Below, piece after piece: positions 26,791-35,341 of a stretch of 64,000 nt of DNA. The position numbers and the translations under genes were made by a program. The notes below the pieces were generated by a model, which was not told where the DNA came from, ran no database searches, and was given only the letters and a program-made list of their open reading frames with translations. Source of the DNA: Ruegeria arenilitoris (GTDB lineage: Bacteria; Pseudomonadota; Alphaproteobacteria; Rhodobacterales; Rhodobacteraceae); NCBI RefSeq assembly GCF_013031355.1, contig NZ_WPZO01000001.1, positions 682,001-746,000 of the forward strand, written 5' to 3'. How positions within the stretch are numbered: the stretch's first letter is position 1; every line of letters begins with the position of its first letter.

Positions 26791-27689
26791 TCGACATCCA
26801 CTATTCCGCCGAGGTCCGCGCCGCCAAAGACGCAGGCCAACCCATCGTCGCGCTGGAAAGCACCATTATCACCCACGGGATGCCCTACCCTCAGAACATT
26901 GAGGTTGCGGCGCAAGTCGAACAGGACATTCGCGATGCGGGCGCAGTTCCGGCCACGATCGCAGTGATCGACGGTAAGCTGCATGTCGGTCTGGAATCCG
27001 ATCAGTTGCAGGCACTGGGTCAGGCGCAAGGCGTGGCCAAGCTCTCGCGCGCGGACATGGCCGCCTGCATCGCCACCGGCGGCACCGGAGCCACAACAGT
27101 CGCCGCCACCATGATCGCCGCGCATTTCGCCGGGATCGAGGTTTTTGCCACCGGCGGTATCGGCGGTGTGCATCAGGGAGCTGAAACCTCATTCGACATC
27201 TCAGCTGACCTGCACGAACTGGCACAAACACCGGTGACGGTTGTGGCTGCAGGTGCAAAAGCGATCCTTGATCTGGCCAAAACGCTGGAAGTTTTGGAAA
27301 CGCTGGGCGTTCCCGTTATCGCGCATGGTCAGGACGAATTTCCCGCCTTCTGGTCGACTAAATCGCCCTACGCCGCACCCCTGCGCATGGACAGCGCCCA
27401 GGACATCGCCAAGGCCCACGCCACCCGCCGCGCGCTTGGCCTGCCCGGAGGCCAGCTGATCGCCAACCCGATCCCCGCCGCCGATCAGATCCCGGCCGAA
27501 GAGCTAGCCCCCATCATCGCTTCGGCCCAGGCTGACGCTGACACACACCGGATCACCGGCAAAGGCGTCACGCCCTACCTGCTGCAGCGTATTTACGAAC
27601 AGACCGAGGGGCGCTCGCTGACCGCCAATATCGCGCTGGTGCGTAACAACGCGAAGCTGGCCGCGGGAATAGCGCGCGCGCTTGTTTAA
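26787..27689 (+). CDS. psuG: Pseudouridine-5'-phosphate glycosidase
   Basis: 300 residues, full length for the family. ALESTIITHGMPYPQN, SRADMAACIATGGTGATTVAATM, FATGGIGGVHQGAE, DISADL and ANPIPAADQIP are its landmarks. It cleaves pseudouridine-5'-phosphate to uracil and ribose-5-phosphate, salvaging modified RNA breakdown products. It starts with GTG at 26787, overlapping psuK. Confidence 0.95.
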   Translation: MIDIHYSAEVRAAKDAGQPIVALESTIITHGMPYPQNIEVAAQVEQDIRDAGAVPATIAVIDGKLHVGLESDQLQALGQAQGVAKLSRADMAACIATGGTGATTVAATMIAAHFAGIEVFATGGIGGVHQGAETSFDISADLHELAQTPVTVVAAGAKAILDLAKTLEVLETLGVPVIAHGQDEFPAFWSTKSPYAAPLRMDSAQDIAKAHATRRALGLPGGQLIANPIPAADQIPAEELAPIIASAQADADTHRITGKGVTPYLLQRIYEQTEGRSLTANIALVRNNAKLAAGIARALV

Positions 27690-27765
27690 AGGTCAGCGTG
27701 ACATAAACCTATTGTACCAAGGCCCCGGACTGCTTAACTAATCCGGCGAACCACTCAGGACTGCA

Positions 27766-28443
27766 ATGAACACGCCTTTTGACGAAGAACCACACCGCCG
27801 ACCGGGCTTGTTTTCCCGGCTGCGTGCGTCTTTTCTGACGGGCATTGTCGTCATTGCTCCTGTATGGCTGACCATCTGGCTGATCTGGTCCGTAGTGGGA
27901 TGGGTCGACAGCGCGGTCTTGCCGCTGATCCCCCAGCAGTTCCAGCCCGAAGAATACGTGGGCGTCAACCTGCGCGGCGTTGGCGTGGTCATATTCCTGA
28001 TCTTCACCGTCCTCGTTGGCTGGATCGCCAAGGGTATCCTCGGTCGTTCGCTGATCCATTTCGCGGAAAGCCTTGTTGACCGGATGCCTGTGGTCCGTTC
28101 GGTCTATTCCGGGATCAAGCAGATATCGGAAACGGTATTTGCGCAGACCGAACGGTCGTTCGAAAAAGCATGCCTGATCCAGTACCCCCGCCGCGGCATC
28201 TGGGCGATTGGCTTCGTCTCGACCACCGCCAAGGGTGAGGTCAGCGATCGCGCGGAAACCGGTGGAGACCTGCTGAGCATTTTCGTCCCGACCACGCCCA
28301 ACCCAACATCGGGATTTCTGCTGTTCTTTCCCGAAGAGGACGTGATTCTGCTGGATATGTCGATCGAAGAGGCCGCGAAGCTGGTGATTTCCGCCGGGCT
28401 TGTCTATCCGAACGAAAAAGACCCGACGCAGCCGCCGGAATAA
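27766..28443 (+). CDS. DUF502 family membrane protein
   Basis: 225 residues. Two membrane spans are clear, about 22-47 (FLTGIVVIAPVWLTIWLI) and 68-90 (GVVIFLIFTVLVGWI). The conserved features of the family follow: DRMPVVRSVYSGIKQISETV, PRRGIWAIGFVS, and the TTPNPTSGFLLFFP segment. The function is unknown; plant relatives (LCV/COV) affect vascular patterning. It is a single gene that abuts the convergent patatin stop to stop. Confidence 0.88.
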   Translation: MNTPFDEEPHRRPGLFSRLRASFLTGIVVIAPVWLTIWLIWSVVGWVDSAVLPLIPQQFQPEEYVGVNLRGVGVVIFLIFTVLVGWIAKGILGRSLIHFAESLVDRMPVVRSVYSGIKQISETVFAQTERSFEKACLIQYPRRGIWAIGFVSTTAKGEVSDRAETGGDLLSIFVPTTPNPTSGFLLFFPEEDVILLDMSIEEAAKLVISAGLVYPNEKDPTQPPE

Positions 28444-29469
28444 TCAGCCGAACATTTCGGGCAGGTTGACGGTGCTGCGTTCGCCCAGGTCGCCCTTGTG
28501 ATCATTGATAAACCGATGAGCCGCCGCGCGACCGGCGACTTTCAATTTATGCAGGACTACCGGGTTCGGCACTGTCTTTGTCGCCACCGACAGATCGTTC
28601 ATCAACTCGTCATCAGCGATCATGTGGACCAGAACGCGGCTCATCTCTCCGGCCTTCAACTTCCCTTCGGTCAGCAGACGTTGAACGAAACTGATCGCGC
28701 GCAGCTCGCGGAACAGGGATGAGTTAAAGCTGATCTCGTTGATCCGGTTCTGAATTTGCTGAGGCGTTTTCGGCACCTCGTCGCGTTCCAGCGGGTTGAT
28801 GTTCACGATCACCACGTCATCGGGCAGATCGTTGTTGAACAGCGGGTAAAGGGCCGGGTTTCCGGTATAGCCGCCATCCCAATAGGCCTCGGTCCGGCCC
28901 GATTTGGGATCAAAAATCTCAACCGCCTGAAACAGCGTCGGCAAACAGGCCGATGCCAGAATGGCATCCGTCGAGATCTCATCCCCGGTGAACACCCGGA
29001 TTTTGCCGCTGCGCACACAAGTGGCACAGACATGCAAACGCGGGCCTTCGTCGGCGCAAATCTCATCGAAGTTGAACCGGTCCACCACCGGCTCAAGCGG
29101 GTTGCGGTAAAACGGACCATAAGCATAGGGCGACACCAGCCGCGACCAGGCATCGCCAACCGAGAACGGCAAGGAATACTCCATCGCCTGCGCAATCTGC
29201 GCGGGTTCGATGGCCTGCATCCAGTTGGCAAGGCGCATGTCACCGACCGCGCCCATCCGCTCCCACAGCCCATTCAGATTGGCGCGCGCACCGTCGCGCC
29301 CATCCCGGACCATACCAGATTTGAAGGCCGCCCCGTTCAGCGCCCCGGCCGAGGTTCCGGTGATCGCCGCAACCTCGATATCTTCCTCATCCAACAGCCG
29401 GTCGAGAACACCCCAGGTGAACGCGCCATGCGCGCCACCGCCTTGCAAGGCCAGATTGATCCGTTTCAA
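28444..29469 (-). CDS. Patatin-like phospholipase/esterase
   Basis: 341 residues. The oxyanion G-G-G-A-H-G is at 10-15, the nucleophile is in GTSAG (about 39-43), and the catalytic aspartate is in DGGYTGNP. No signal peptide. It lies 15 bp after bdhA on the same strand. Patatin-fold enzymes next to 3-hydroxybutyrate dehydrogenase recur in alphaproteobacteria, and some act as intracellular polyhydroxybutyrate depolymerases; that role here is inference. Confidence 0.85.
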   Translation of the reverse strand: MKRINLALQGGGAHGAFTWGVLDRLLDEEDIEVAAITGTSAGALNGAAFKSGMVRDGRDGARANLNGLWERMGAVGDMRLANWMQAIEPAQIAQAMEYSLPFSVGDAWSRLVSPYAYGPFYRNPLEPVVDRFNFDEICADEGPRLHVCATCVRSGKIRVFTGDEISTDAILASACLPTLFQAVEIFDPKSGRTEAYWDGGYTGNPALYPLFNNDLPDDVVIVNINPLERDEVPKTPQQIQNRINEISFNSSLFRELRAISFVQRLLTEGKLKAGEMSRVLVHMIADDELMNDLSVATKTVPNPVVLHKLKVAGRAAAHRFINDHKGDLGERSTVNLPEMFG

Positions 29470-29484
29470 CTTGGGCCTCCTACA

Positions 29485-30258
29485 TCAAAGGGCCGTCCAG
29501 CCACCATCCACCGAAATCGTTGTCCCGGTGATCTGCGCCGCTGCATCCGAGCACAGGAACACCGTGGTGCCGCCCAGCTGTTCAACCGTCGCAAACTCTT
29601 TCGAGGGCTGACGCTCCAGCAGGACGTTTTTCACTACGTCCTCGCGGCTCATATTGTATTCCTTCATCGTGTTCGGAATCTGCGCCTCGACCAACGGAGT
29701 CAAAACATAGCCCGGGCAGATCGCATTGCAGGTGATCGGCTCTTGCGCGGTTTCCAGTGCCACGGTCTTGGTCATCCCGACGACGCCATGTTTGGCCGCG
29801 ATATACGCCGCCTTGTAGGGCGACGCCGTCAATCCATGGGCCGAAGCGATATTCACGATCCGCCCCCAACCGGCCGCACGCATCATCGGTAGCGCCGCCG
29901 CCATGGTGTGATAGGCCGAGTTCATGTTGATCGCGATGATCGCGTCCCACTTGTCGACCGGGAATTGATCGATCGGTGCGACGTGCTGAATGCCCGCGTT
30001 GTTCACCAGGATGTCGCAAGCCCCCGCCTTTTCGATCAGCGCACGGCATTCACCGCCAACGGACATGTCCGCCTTGATGTAGCGCGCCTTGGTGCCGGTC
30101 ATTTGCGCAATCTCGGCAGCCAGTGCGTGATCTTCATCCCGGTCGGTGAACGAGTTCAGAACCACGTCGGCGCCGGCTTTCGCAAGCTCGCGCGCGACGC
30201 CCAAACCGATCCCCGAATTCGACCCCGTGATGATCGCTGTTTTTCCCGAAAGGTTCAT
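29485..30258 (-). CDS. bdhA: 3-hydroxybutyrate dehydrogenase
   Basis: 257 residues, an SDR with the hallmarks of D-beta-hydroxybutyrate dehydrogenase: TGSNSGIG at the N-terminus, NNAGIQHVAPIDQFP, SAHGLTASPYKAAYIAAKHG (with the Y-x-x-x-K pair) and ICPGYVLTPLVEAQIP. It reversibly oxidises 3-hydroxybutyrate to acetoacetate with NAD. It is the first gene of a two-gene unit with the patatin. Confidence 0.92.
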   Translation of the reverse strand: MNLSGKTAIITGSNSGIGLGVARELAKAGADVVLNSFTDRDEDHALAAEIAQMTGTKARYIKADMSVGGECRALIEKAGACDILVNNAGIQHVAPIDQFPVDKWDAIIAINMNSAYHTMAAALPMMRAAGWGRIVNIASAHGLTASPYKAAYIAAKHGVVGMTKTVALETAQEPITCNAICPGYVLTPLVEAQIPNTMKEYNMSREDVVKNVLLERQPSKEFATVEQLGGTTVFLCSDAAAQITGTTISVDGGWTAL

Positions 30259-30361
30259 GGGTTCTCTCCCTCAAAATCCGCTTTGTGCGCACAGTGCCAT
30301 GCTGCATCTGCAAAGAAAACGGGGAAACATCCGGGTTCCGAAGTCACCGGGAAAATTGCCC

Positions 30362-30389
30362 AAAAAAAAACGCCCGCACGAAGCGGGCG
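30362..30389 (-). terminator. Intrinsic terminator of the candidate small RNA
   Basis: A 7-bp perfect GC-rich stem with a 5-nt loop, followed on the minus strand by an uninterrupted U tract (nine A on the plus strand). On the plus strand the tail is only TTAAGTTATT, so it is efficient chiefly in the minus direction. Confidence 0.85.
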
Positions 30390-30438
30390 TTAAGTTATTG
30401 AGGCAGGTTTCATACAGGCAAGAAACCTATCGAGCAGT
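30362..30438 (-). ncRNA. Candidate small RNA with its own promoter and terminator
   Basis: On the minus strand, a promoter (30445-30473) predicts a start at A30438. The roughly 77-nt transcript has no start codon with a plausible reading frame. It folds a 7-bp hairpin, AGGTTTC/GAAACCT (30405-30411 with 30422-30428), with a 10-nt loop, then an A/U-rich linker. It ends in a perfect terminator stem, CGCCCGC (30371-30377) and GCGGGCG (30383-30389), followed by at least eight U (30362-30370). No gene lies upstream on this strand that the terminator could serve. The layout is that of an Hfq-type trans-acting sRNA. It was recognised by signals only, not by homology. Confidence 0.6.
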
Positions 30439-30444
30439 GCATCC

Positions 30445-30473
30445 TTTATACGCAATTCTCCGCCTTCGTCCAA
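30445..30473 (-). promoter_or_regulatory. Promoter of the candidate small RNA
   Basis: On the minus strand: TTGGAC (30468-30473), a 17-bp spacer and TATAAA (30445-30450). Both hexamers are close to the housekeeping sigma consensus and the spacing is optimal. It reads away from the divergent yejA-like gene. Confidence 0.6.
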
Positions 30474-30552
30474 GCTAAAAGTTTGAAAATAAGAAAAATC
30501 ATCGGTACGGTGAATCCCAACAAAATAAGGCCAGAGCAGGATTGTTTCCAAA

Positions 30553-32367
30553 ATGCGCCCCGATTTTCTACGCCCCGTTCGTCCAGTGATTGCGGGAATC
30601 GCAACTGTTTTTGCCGCCACAATTGCCCATGCAGAATCGGCTCATGGCATAGCTATGTACGGAGACCCTGCCCTACCACCGGATTTTGTGTCTCTGCCCT
30701 ACGCCAACCCAGAGGCACCGAAAGGCGGCAAAGTTGTTTTCGGAAATACCGGCGGCTTTAACAGCCTGAACCCCTTCGTGCAGAAAGGCACCGCGCCCTG
30801 GCAGCTGCGCTTCTGGACGCACGAAAGCCTGATGGGGCGGTCCTGGGACGAACCTTTCACTCTTTACGGGTTGTTAGCCGAATCAGTTGAGACTGCGCCG
30901 GACCGGTCCTGGGTCGAATTCACCCTGCGCGAAAACGCCCGGTTTTCGGATGGCAGCCCGGTCACCGTGGACGACGTCATCTGGTCGTATCAGACGCTGG
31001 GCACCGAAGGGCACCTTCGCTATCGCGGGCTGTGGGGCAAGATCGACAGCATAGAACAGACCGGCCCACGCACGGTGCGGATTACCTTCAACGAACCGGA
31101 CCGGGAGCTAGCGCTGATCGCCGGCCTCCGCCCGATCCTGCAAAAAGCACAGTGGGAAGGGAAAGATTTCGCCGACGCGTCACTGCACGACGTTCCCCTC
31201 GGATCGGGGCCTTATGTGGTCGATAATTACGAGGCTGGACGCTATGTGACCCTGCGACGGAACCCCGACTACTGGGGTGCCGATATCCCGTTTCGTCGCG
31301 GCACCATGAACCTCGATGAGATGCGGATCGAATTCTACGGCGACGGCACTGTCCTGTTCGAGGCGTTCAAGGCTGGCGAACTGACCGCTGTGCGCGAATT
31401 CAACGCCGACAAATGGGATACTCAGTACAGCTTCCCTGCCGTGCAACGCGGCGATGTCGTCAAGACCGAGATCCCGCACGGCAAACCTTCGGGCATGACC
31501 GGGTTCGTGATGAACACGCGCAAAGCCCCCTTCGACGACTGGCGCGTGCGTGAGGCGCTGCTGCTGGCGTTCAACTTCGAATACATCAACGACACGATCA
31601 CCGGCGGTGCACAGCCCAGGATCACCTCTTATTTCTCGGGCTCGGATCTGGGTATGCAGCCCGGGCCCGCCACTGGCCGCGTTGCCGAGTTGCTGCAGCC
31701 CTATGCCGCCGACCTGCCACCAGGTGCACTGGAGGGCTACGCGTTGCCCGTCGGCGACGGCTCGGCCCGTAACCGCACCAATATCCGCAAGGCCAATAAA
31801 CTGCTGTCCGAGGCAGGCTGGACTGTTCAGGACGGTGTCCTTCGCAATCAGAACGGCGAAGACTTCTCGATCACCGTCCTGCTGCAACAGGGGGACACCG
31901 AAAGCCAGACGGCGATTGAGATCTATACCCGAGCGCTGGAACGATTGGGCATTCAGGTCACCGTCGAACAAGTAGACAGCGCCCAATTCACTGGTCGCAC
32001 AGCTGAACAGGATTTCGACATGACCTTCTTCCGCCGTGCTCTGTCCCTGTCGCCGGGCAATGAGCAGCGCCTGTACTGGGGCGGCGAAAATGCCGACACA
32101 CCGGGCACGCGCAACCTCATGGGGGTTGCCTCACCGGCTGTGGACGGGCTGATCGATTCGATGCTGGCCTCGGAAAGCCACGAAGACTTCGTAGCCGCCA
32201 CCCGCGCGCTGGACCGGGTTCTGACCGCCGGGCGCTATGTCATTCCGATCTGGAATTTCGACGTCGGGCGCATTGCCCATGCCAAAGAACTGAAGCAGCC
32301 CAAAACCGTGCCGATCTACGGTGATGGGCCGGAGTATTTGCCGCAGGTTTGGTGGTACGAAGAGTGA
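30553..32367 (+). CDS. Extracellular solute-binding protein family 5, YejA-like
   Basis: 604 residues with a signal peptide (cleavage after AHA near residue 27). HGIAMYGDP and PYANPEAPKGGKVVFG are the N-terminal landmarks of the YejA group, periplasmic binding proteins for oligopeptides and microcin-C-like peptides. The rest is a standard SBP_bac_5 fold (LRRNPDYWG, VREALLLAFNFE). The permease and ATPase genes yejBEF usually follow, but here the next 540 bp hold no gene. It either borrows another transporter or the system is split. Divergent from the small RNA. Confidence 0.87.
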   Translation: MRPDFLRPVRPVIAGIATVFAATIAHAESAHGIAMYGDPALPPDFVSLPYANPEAPKGGKVVFGNTGGFNSLNPFVQKGTAPWQLRFWTHESLMGRSWDEPFTLYGLLAESVETAPDRSWVEFTLRENARFSDGSPVTVDDVIWSYQTLGTEGHLRYRGLWGKIDSIEQTGPRTVRITFNEPDRELALIAGLRPILQKAQWEGKDFADASLHDVPLGSGPYVVDNYEAGRYVTLRRNPDYWGADIPFRRGTMNLDEMRIEFYGDGTVLFEAFKAGELTAVREFNADKWDTQYSFPAVQRGDVVKTEIPHGKPSGMTGFVMNTRKAPFDDWRVREALLLAFNFEYINDTITGGAQPRITSYFSGSDLGMQPGPATGRVAELLQPYAADLPPGALEGYALPVGDGSARNRTNIRKANKLLSEAGWTVQDGVLRNQNGEDFSITVLLQQGDTESQTAIEIYTRALERLGIQVTVEQVDSAQFTGRTAEQDFDMTFFRRALSLSPGNEQRLYWGGENADTPGTRNLMGVASPAVDGLIDSMLASESHEDFVAATRALDRVLTAGRYVIPIWNFDVGRIAHAKELKQPKTVPIYGDGPEYLPQVWWYEE

Positions 32368-32909
32368 CCATTTTGGGCTGATCACCGGCGCAATTCGCCT
32401 CAGGACCTTCGACACGAAGCTGTCTTACACCCGCTGGTTAAAAACGCAATGAAATGCCTTGCCAAATGGTCGCACCCTTCGGCGGATTTCGGCACACGCG
32501 CATTTCACAACCACATATAGCGCAGACATAAATTGAACTCCGCTACATACAGTGAAAATGCCCATTTCCAGCGAAAGTCGGAAAAATAACCACAAGGGGC
32601 TTTACGGATCGCCCCTCGACGATATAGCCTATCTGTATTTAGGCGCACTGTTTGATCAGATTAATACTGATAAATTCGTTAGATAGCTGATCTTTCGACG
32701 CGTCATACCTGAGTTTTGCGGACCGGCCTCCACTCACTCACACCTCAGGTCCGTGGGCCCGTCGCGCGATCAGCGTGACGGGCCTCTTTGACGCCACGTA
32801 ACCCCAAACAAGGTGCGACATTTTGTCATTCGCGCGGACCCCTATGCCGTCCGTACCCTGATTATGGGGGCAGAGCAGCCGTGAAACCCGAATTACGGAA
32901 AGCTGACAA
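32368..32909. other. 542-bp intergenic region with structured sequence and no gene
   Basis: No coding frame is convincing here. The left half is AT-rich (around 32560-32700) and includes a small hairpin, GGGGC...GCCCC, near 32596-32616. The right half holds ACCTGAG/CTCAGGT arms (32707-32713 and 32743-32749), overlapping CGGACC/GGTCCG pairing that would be exclusive with it, and a strong terminator-like stem at 32756-32789. The combination looks like the 3' end of an unannotated short transcript, or a leader for the CsbD-like gene. No family is recognised. Confidence 0.45.
32756..32789 (+). terminator. Strong terminator-like hairpin without an obvious upstream gene
   Basis: GGCCCGTCGCGC (32756-32767) pairs with GCGTGACGGGCC (32773-32784) over 12 positions with one G-U wobble around GATCA, followed by TCTTT. 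It is nearly 390 bp past the yejA-like stop, too far to be its natural end unless the mRNA has a long 3' leader. Confidence 0.55.
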
Positions 32910-33146
32910 ATGTTGAACTGGACTGACCTGACGCAAGACTGGGACGCTATGTATTCCCGCGCAAAACGGCGTTTTCCGAACCTGCGCGATCAGGACAAGG
33001 TGCGGCTGAGCAAAGACCGCAAAGGGTTCGAAGCGTATCTGGCCGAACGCCACCACCTGACCGTGAATGAAGCACACGAAGAGCTTGAGGATTTTCTGTT
33101 CACCGAAGGCCTGAACCGCGAGTTCAGCCGGTCTTTAAGCAAGTGA
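32910..33146 (+). CDS. Small CsbD-like stress protein
   Basis: 78 residues, charged, without signal or membrane segment. The arrangement N-W-x-x-L-x-x-x-W, then K-x-R-F-P-N-L-R-D-Q-D and a helical E-A-Y-L-A-E-R-H-H-L-T-V-N-E-A-H-E-E-L follows the CsbD pattern (N-W-x-x-I-x-G-x-W, L-T-D-D-D, L-x-x-R-Y-G-x-S-K-E-x-A-E). CsbD proteins are general-stress induced and of unknown mechanism. The match is divergent. Its 3' end overlaps the convergent regulator gene by 12 bp. Confidence 0.6.
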   Translation: MLNWTDLTQDWDAMYSRAKRRFPNLRDQDKVRLSKDRKGFEAYLAERHHLTVNEAHEELEDFLFTEGLNREFSRSLSK

Positions 33147-33758
33147 CGTGACCCAGAGGATCATCGCATCCTCGTCACTGACCGAAATCACGTTGTGCCC
33201 CATGCTGCCGTCGTAATAAGCGCTGTCCCCCCGACGCATTTCGACGGGTTCGTAGAACTCGGTATAAAGCTGGACGACCCCCGTCAGCACATACAGGAAT
33301 TCTTCGCCATCGTGGCGCACCCAGCCGTCAAATTCATCCATTGAACGCGCGCGCACACGGGCGCGATAGGGCAGCATCTGCTTTTTCGTGAGGTTTTCAG
33401 CCAGCAGCTCATGCTCATACGTCGCGGTGGGATGCGCGGCCCCTTCCCCCATCCGCGTCACGGCCATGCGCCCAATCACCTGATCGCGTTGCGGAGGCGT
33501 GAACAGCTGCGGCACTGAAATCTCCAACCCGATCGCCAGCTTTTTCAGCGCGTCATAGGTGGGCGACATCTGCCCGTTCTCAATCTTGCTGAGGGTCGAA
33601 CGTGCAAGCCCCGCCTGCGTGGCCGCCTGTTCCAGCGTCCAGTTCCGCGCCTTGCGCAATTGGCGTACGCGCGCGCCCAGATCAAGCGGTTCAAGCTCGG
33701 TATGGTTGCCCGAGTCCCGCGCGATGCGGATCAGAGAAGGCTGTTCATTGGTGCTCAT
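33135..33758 (-). CDS. XRE-family regulator with C-terminal cupin domain
   Basis: 207 residues from the ATG at 33758 (MSTNEQPSLI). Residues about 27-85 form a Cro/CI-type helix-turn-helix (VRQLRKARNWTLEQAATQAGLARSTLSKIENG). Residues about 110-205 form a small beta-barrel cupin with GEEFLYVLTGVVQLYT and DSAYYDGSMGHNV, the latter containing a likely metal histidine. Such regulators (PuuR/SutR class) sense a small ligand. It is divergent from the acyl-CoA ligase/FrnE pair across 65 bp, so it probably controls that unit and itself. Confidence 0.87.
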   Translation of the reverse strand: MSTNEQPSLIRIARDSGNHTELEPLDLGARVRQLRKARNWTLEQAATQAGLARSTLSKIENGQMSPTYDALKKLAIGLEISVPQLFTPPQRDQVIGRMAVTRMGEGAAHPTATYEHELLAENLTKKQMLPYRARVRARSMDEFDGWVRHDGEEFLYVLTGVVQLYTEFYEPVEMRRGDSAYYDGSMGHNVISVSDEDAMILWVTSLA

Positions 33759-33823
33759 GAGCAACTCTATAGGCCCAGCCCGTCCCGCTTGCAACGCGCC
33801 AAGCACCAAGGTAGCCAGTTGCC

Positions 33824-35341
33824 ATGCTGTCTGTTTTTGATCAGGGGCCACCTCCGGCCTGCCCTGCGCCCTTTAATCTGGCCGCTCATGTGCTGCGCAG
33901 AACGGATGATAATCCGGAGAAAACCGCATTGTCGGTTCTGCGGGCCGATGGCGCTGAGGACTGGACCTATCGTGCGCTCAAATCCGCCATCATGGGCACC
34001 GCCACAGGTCTGCTGAGCGCAGGGCTGAAACCGGGCGACATTGCGCTGATGCGGTTGGGGAACACAGTTGATTTCCCCATTGCCTATCTTGGAGCGATTG
34101 CTGCGGGGATCGTACCTGTCCCGACATCCTCACAACTGACCGAACCGGAAACCGAACGCATGATTGCGGATCTGCAACCGGCCGCCATTCTACGGGATCC
34201 GGCCGTCGCCTGCGCACCGCACCCACTGCAGATCACGGTGTCCGAGCTGACCGAAATGCGCACCCTGCCTCCAGCCGAGTTTCAGATGGGCGACCCCGAG
34301 CGGCTGGCCTATGTCGTCTATACCTCGGGCACGTCCGGCAAGCCGCGCGCGGTGGCCCATGCGCATCGCGCGATCTGGGCGCGTCAGATGATGGTGGATG
34401 GCTGGTACGGGCTGCGGGATACGGATCGCCTGTGTCATGCAGGCGCGTTCAACTGGACCTATACGCTGGGCACCGGGTTGATGGACCCGTGGACAATTGG
34501 TGCGACCGCCCTGATCCCTGAACCGGGAACCGATCCGAACGCCCTGCCTGCGTTGCTGCGGCAACACCGCGCGACAATCTTTGCGGCGGCTCCCGGCGTG
34601 TTTCGTAAACTGCTGAAAACGTCGGAGGACATGCACCTGCCCACGCTCCGTCATGGCCTCTGCGCGGGCGAAAAACTGTCGCGGCACCTGCATGCGCAAT
34701 GGGCCGAGGTGACGGAAACCGAACTCTACGAAGCCTACGGCATGTCCGAATGCTCGACCTTCATCTCATCCAGCCCGGCCCATCCGGCGCGGGGCGAGTC
34801 GCTGGGACAGCCGCAACCAGGCCGCCGGATCGCGATCCTTGGGCCGGATGGCCCCGTGCCGCAGGGGCAAGAGGGCACCATCGCCATTCACCGCTCGGAC
34901 CCCGGCCTGATGCTGACCTACCTGAACGCCCCGCACGAGGCCGAGGCGCGGATGCAGGGCGATTGGTTTCTGACCGGCGACCAGGGTGCGATGGCCGTTG
35001 ACGGGCAGATCACCTATCTGGGTCGCGACGATGACATGATGAATGCGGGCGGCTATCGCGTCTCACCGGTCGAGGTCGAGGCCACCTTGTCCAAATTTCC
35101 CGGCATCACGCAGGTCGGCGCGGCGGCGGTTGAGGTCAAACAGGACACATTTGTGATAGCTGCCTTCTACACCGGGCCGGAAAAGCTGGACGACGGCGCC
35201 CTCCAAACCTATGTGGAGGCAAATCTGGCGCGGTACAAACAACCGCGCGCGTTCATTCACCTGCCTGAACTGCCGACCGGCGGGAACGGCAAACTCCTGC
35301 GCCGGGCGCTGCCGGCCTATTTCAAGGCGACCACACCATGA
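33824..35341 (+). CDS. AMP-dependent acyl/aryl-CoA ligase
   Basis: 505 residues of the ANL adenylating superfamily. The phosphate loop is YTSGTSGKPRAV, followed by EAYGMSEC, TGDQGAMAVDGQ and the hinge GRDDDMMNAGGYRVSP; the catalytic lysine context at the end is TGGNGKLLRRAL. The shape resembles benzoate/acyl-CoA ligases and acetyl-CoA-synthetase-like proteins that act on short acids; the substrate is not determinable. Its stop overlaps the FrnE-like gene by 4 bp. It is likely regulated by the divergent XRE-cupin protein. Confidence 0.82.
   Translation: MLSVFDQGPPPACPAPFNLAAHVLRRTDDNPEKTALSVLRADGAEDWTYRALKSAIMGTATGLLSAGLKPGDIALMRLGNTVDFPIAYLGAIAAGIVPVPTSSQLTEPETERMIADLQPAAILRDPAVACAPHPLQITVSELTEMRTLPPAEFQMGDPERLAYVVYTSGTSGKPRAVAHAHRAIWARQMMVDGWYGLRDTDRLCHAGAFNWTYTLGTGLMDPWTIGATALIPEPGTDPNALPALLRQHRATIFAAAPGVFRKLLKTSEDMHLPTLRHGLCAGEKLSRHLHAQWAEVTETELYEAYGMSECSTFISSSPAHPARGESLGQPQPGRRIAILGPDGPVPQGQEGTIAIHRSDPGLMLTYLNAPHEAEARMQGDWFLTGDQGAMAVDGQITYLGRDDDMMNAGGYRVSPVEVEATLSKFPGITQVGAAAVEVKQDTFVIAAFYTGPEKLDDGALQTYVEANLARYKQPRAFIHLPELPTGGNGKLLRRALPAYFKATTP

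Noticed and set aside
30390..30620. A 76-codon minus-strand frame covering the small RNA region.
   Set aside because: It overlaps the signal peptide region of the YejA-like gene and its start would lie upstream of the predicted sRNA promoter. It has no ribosome site.
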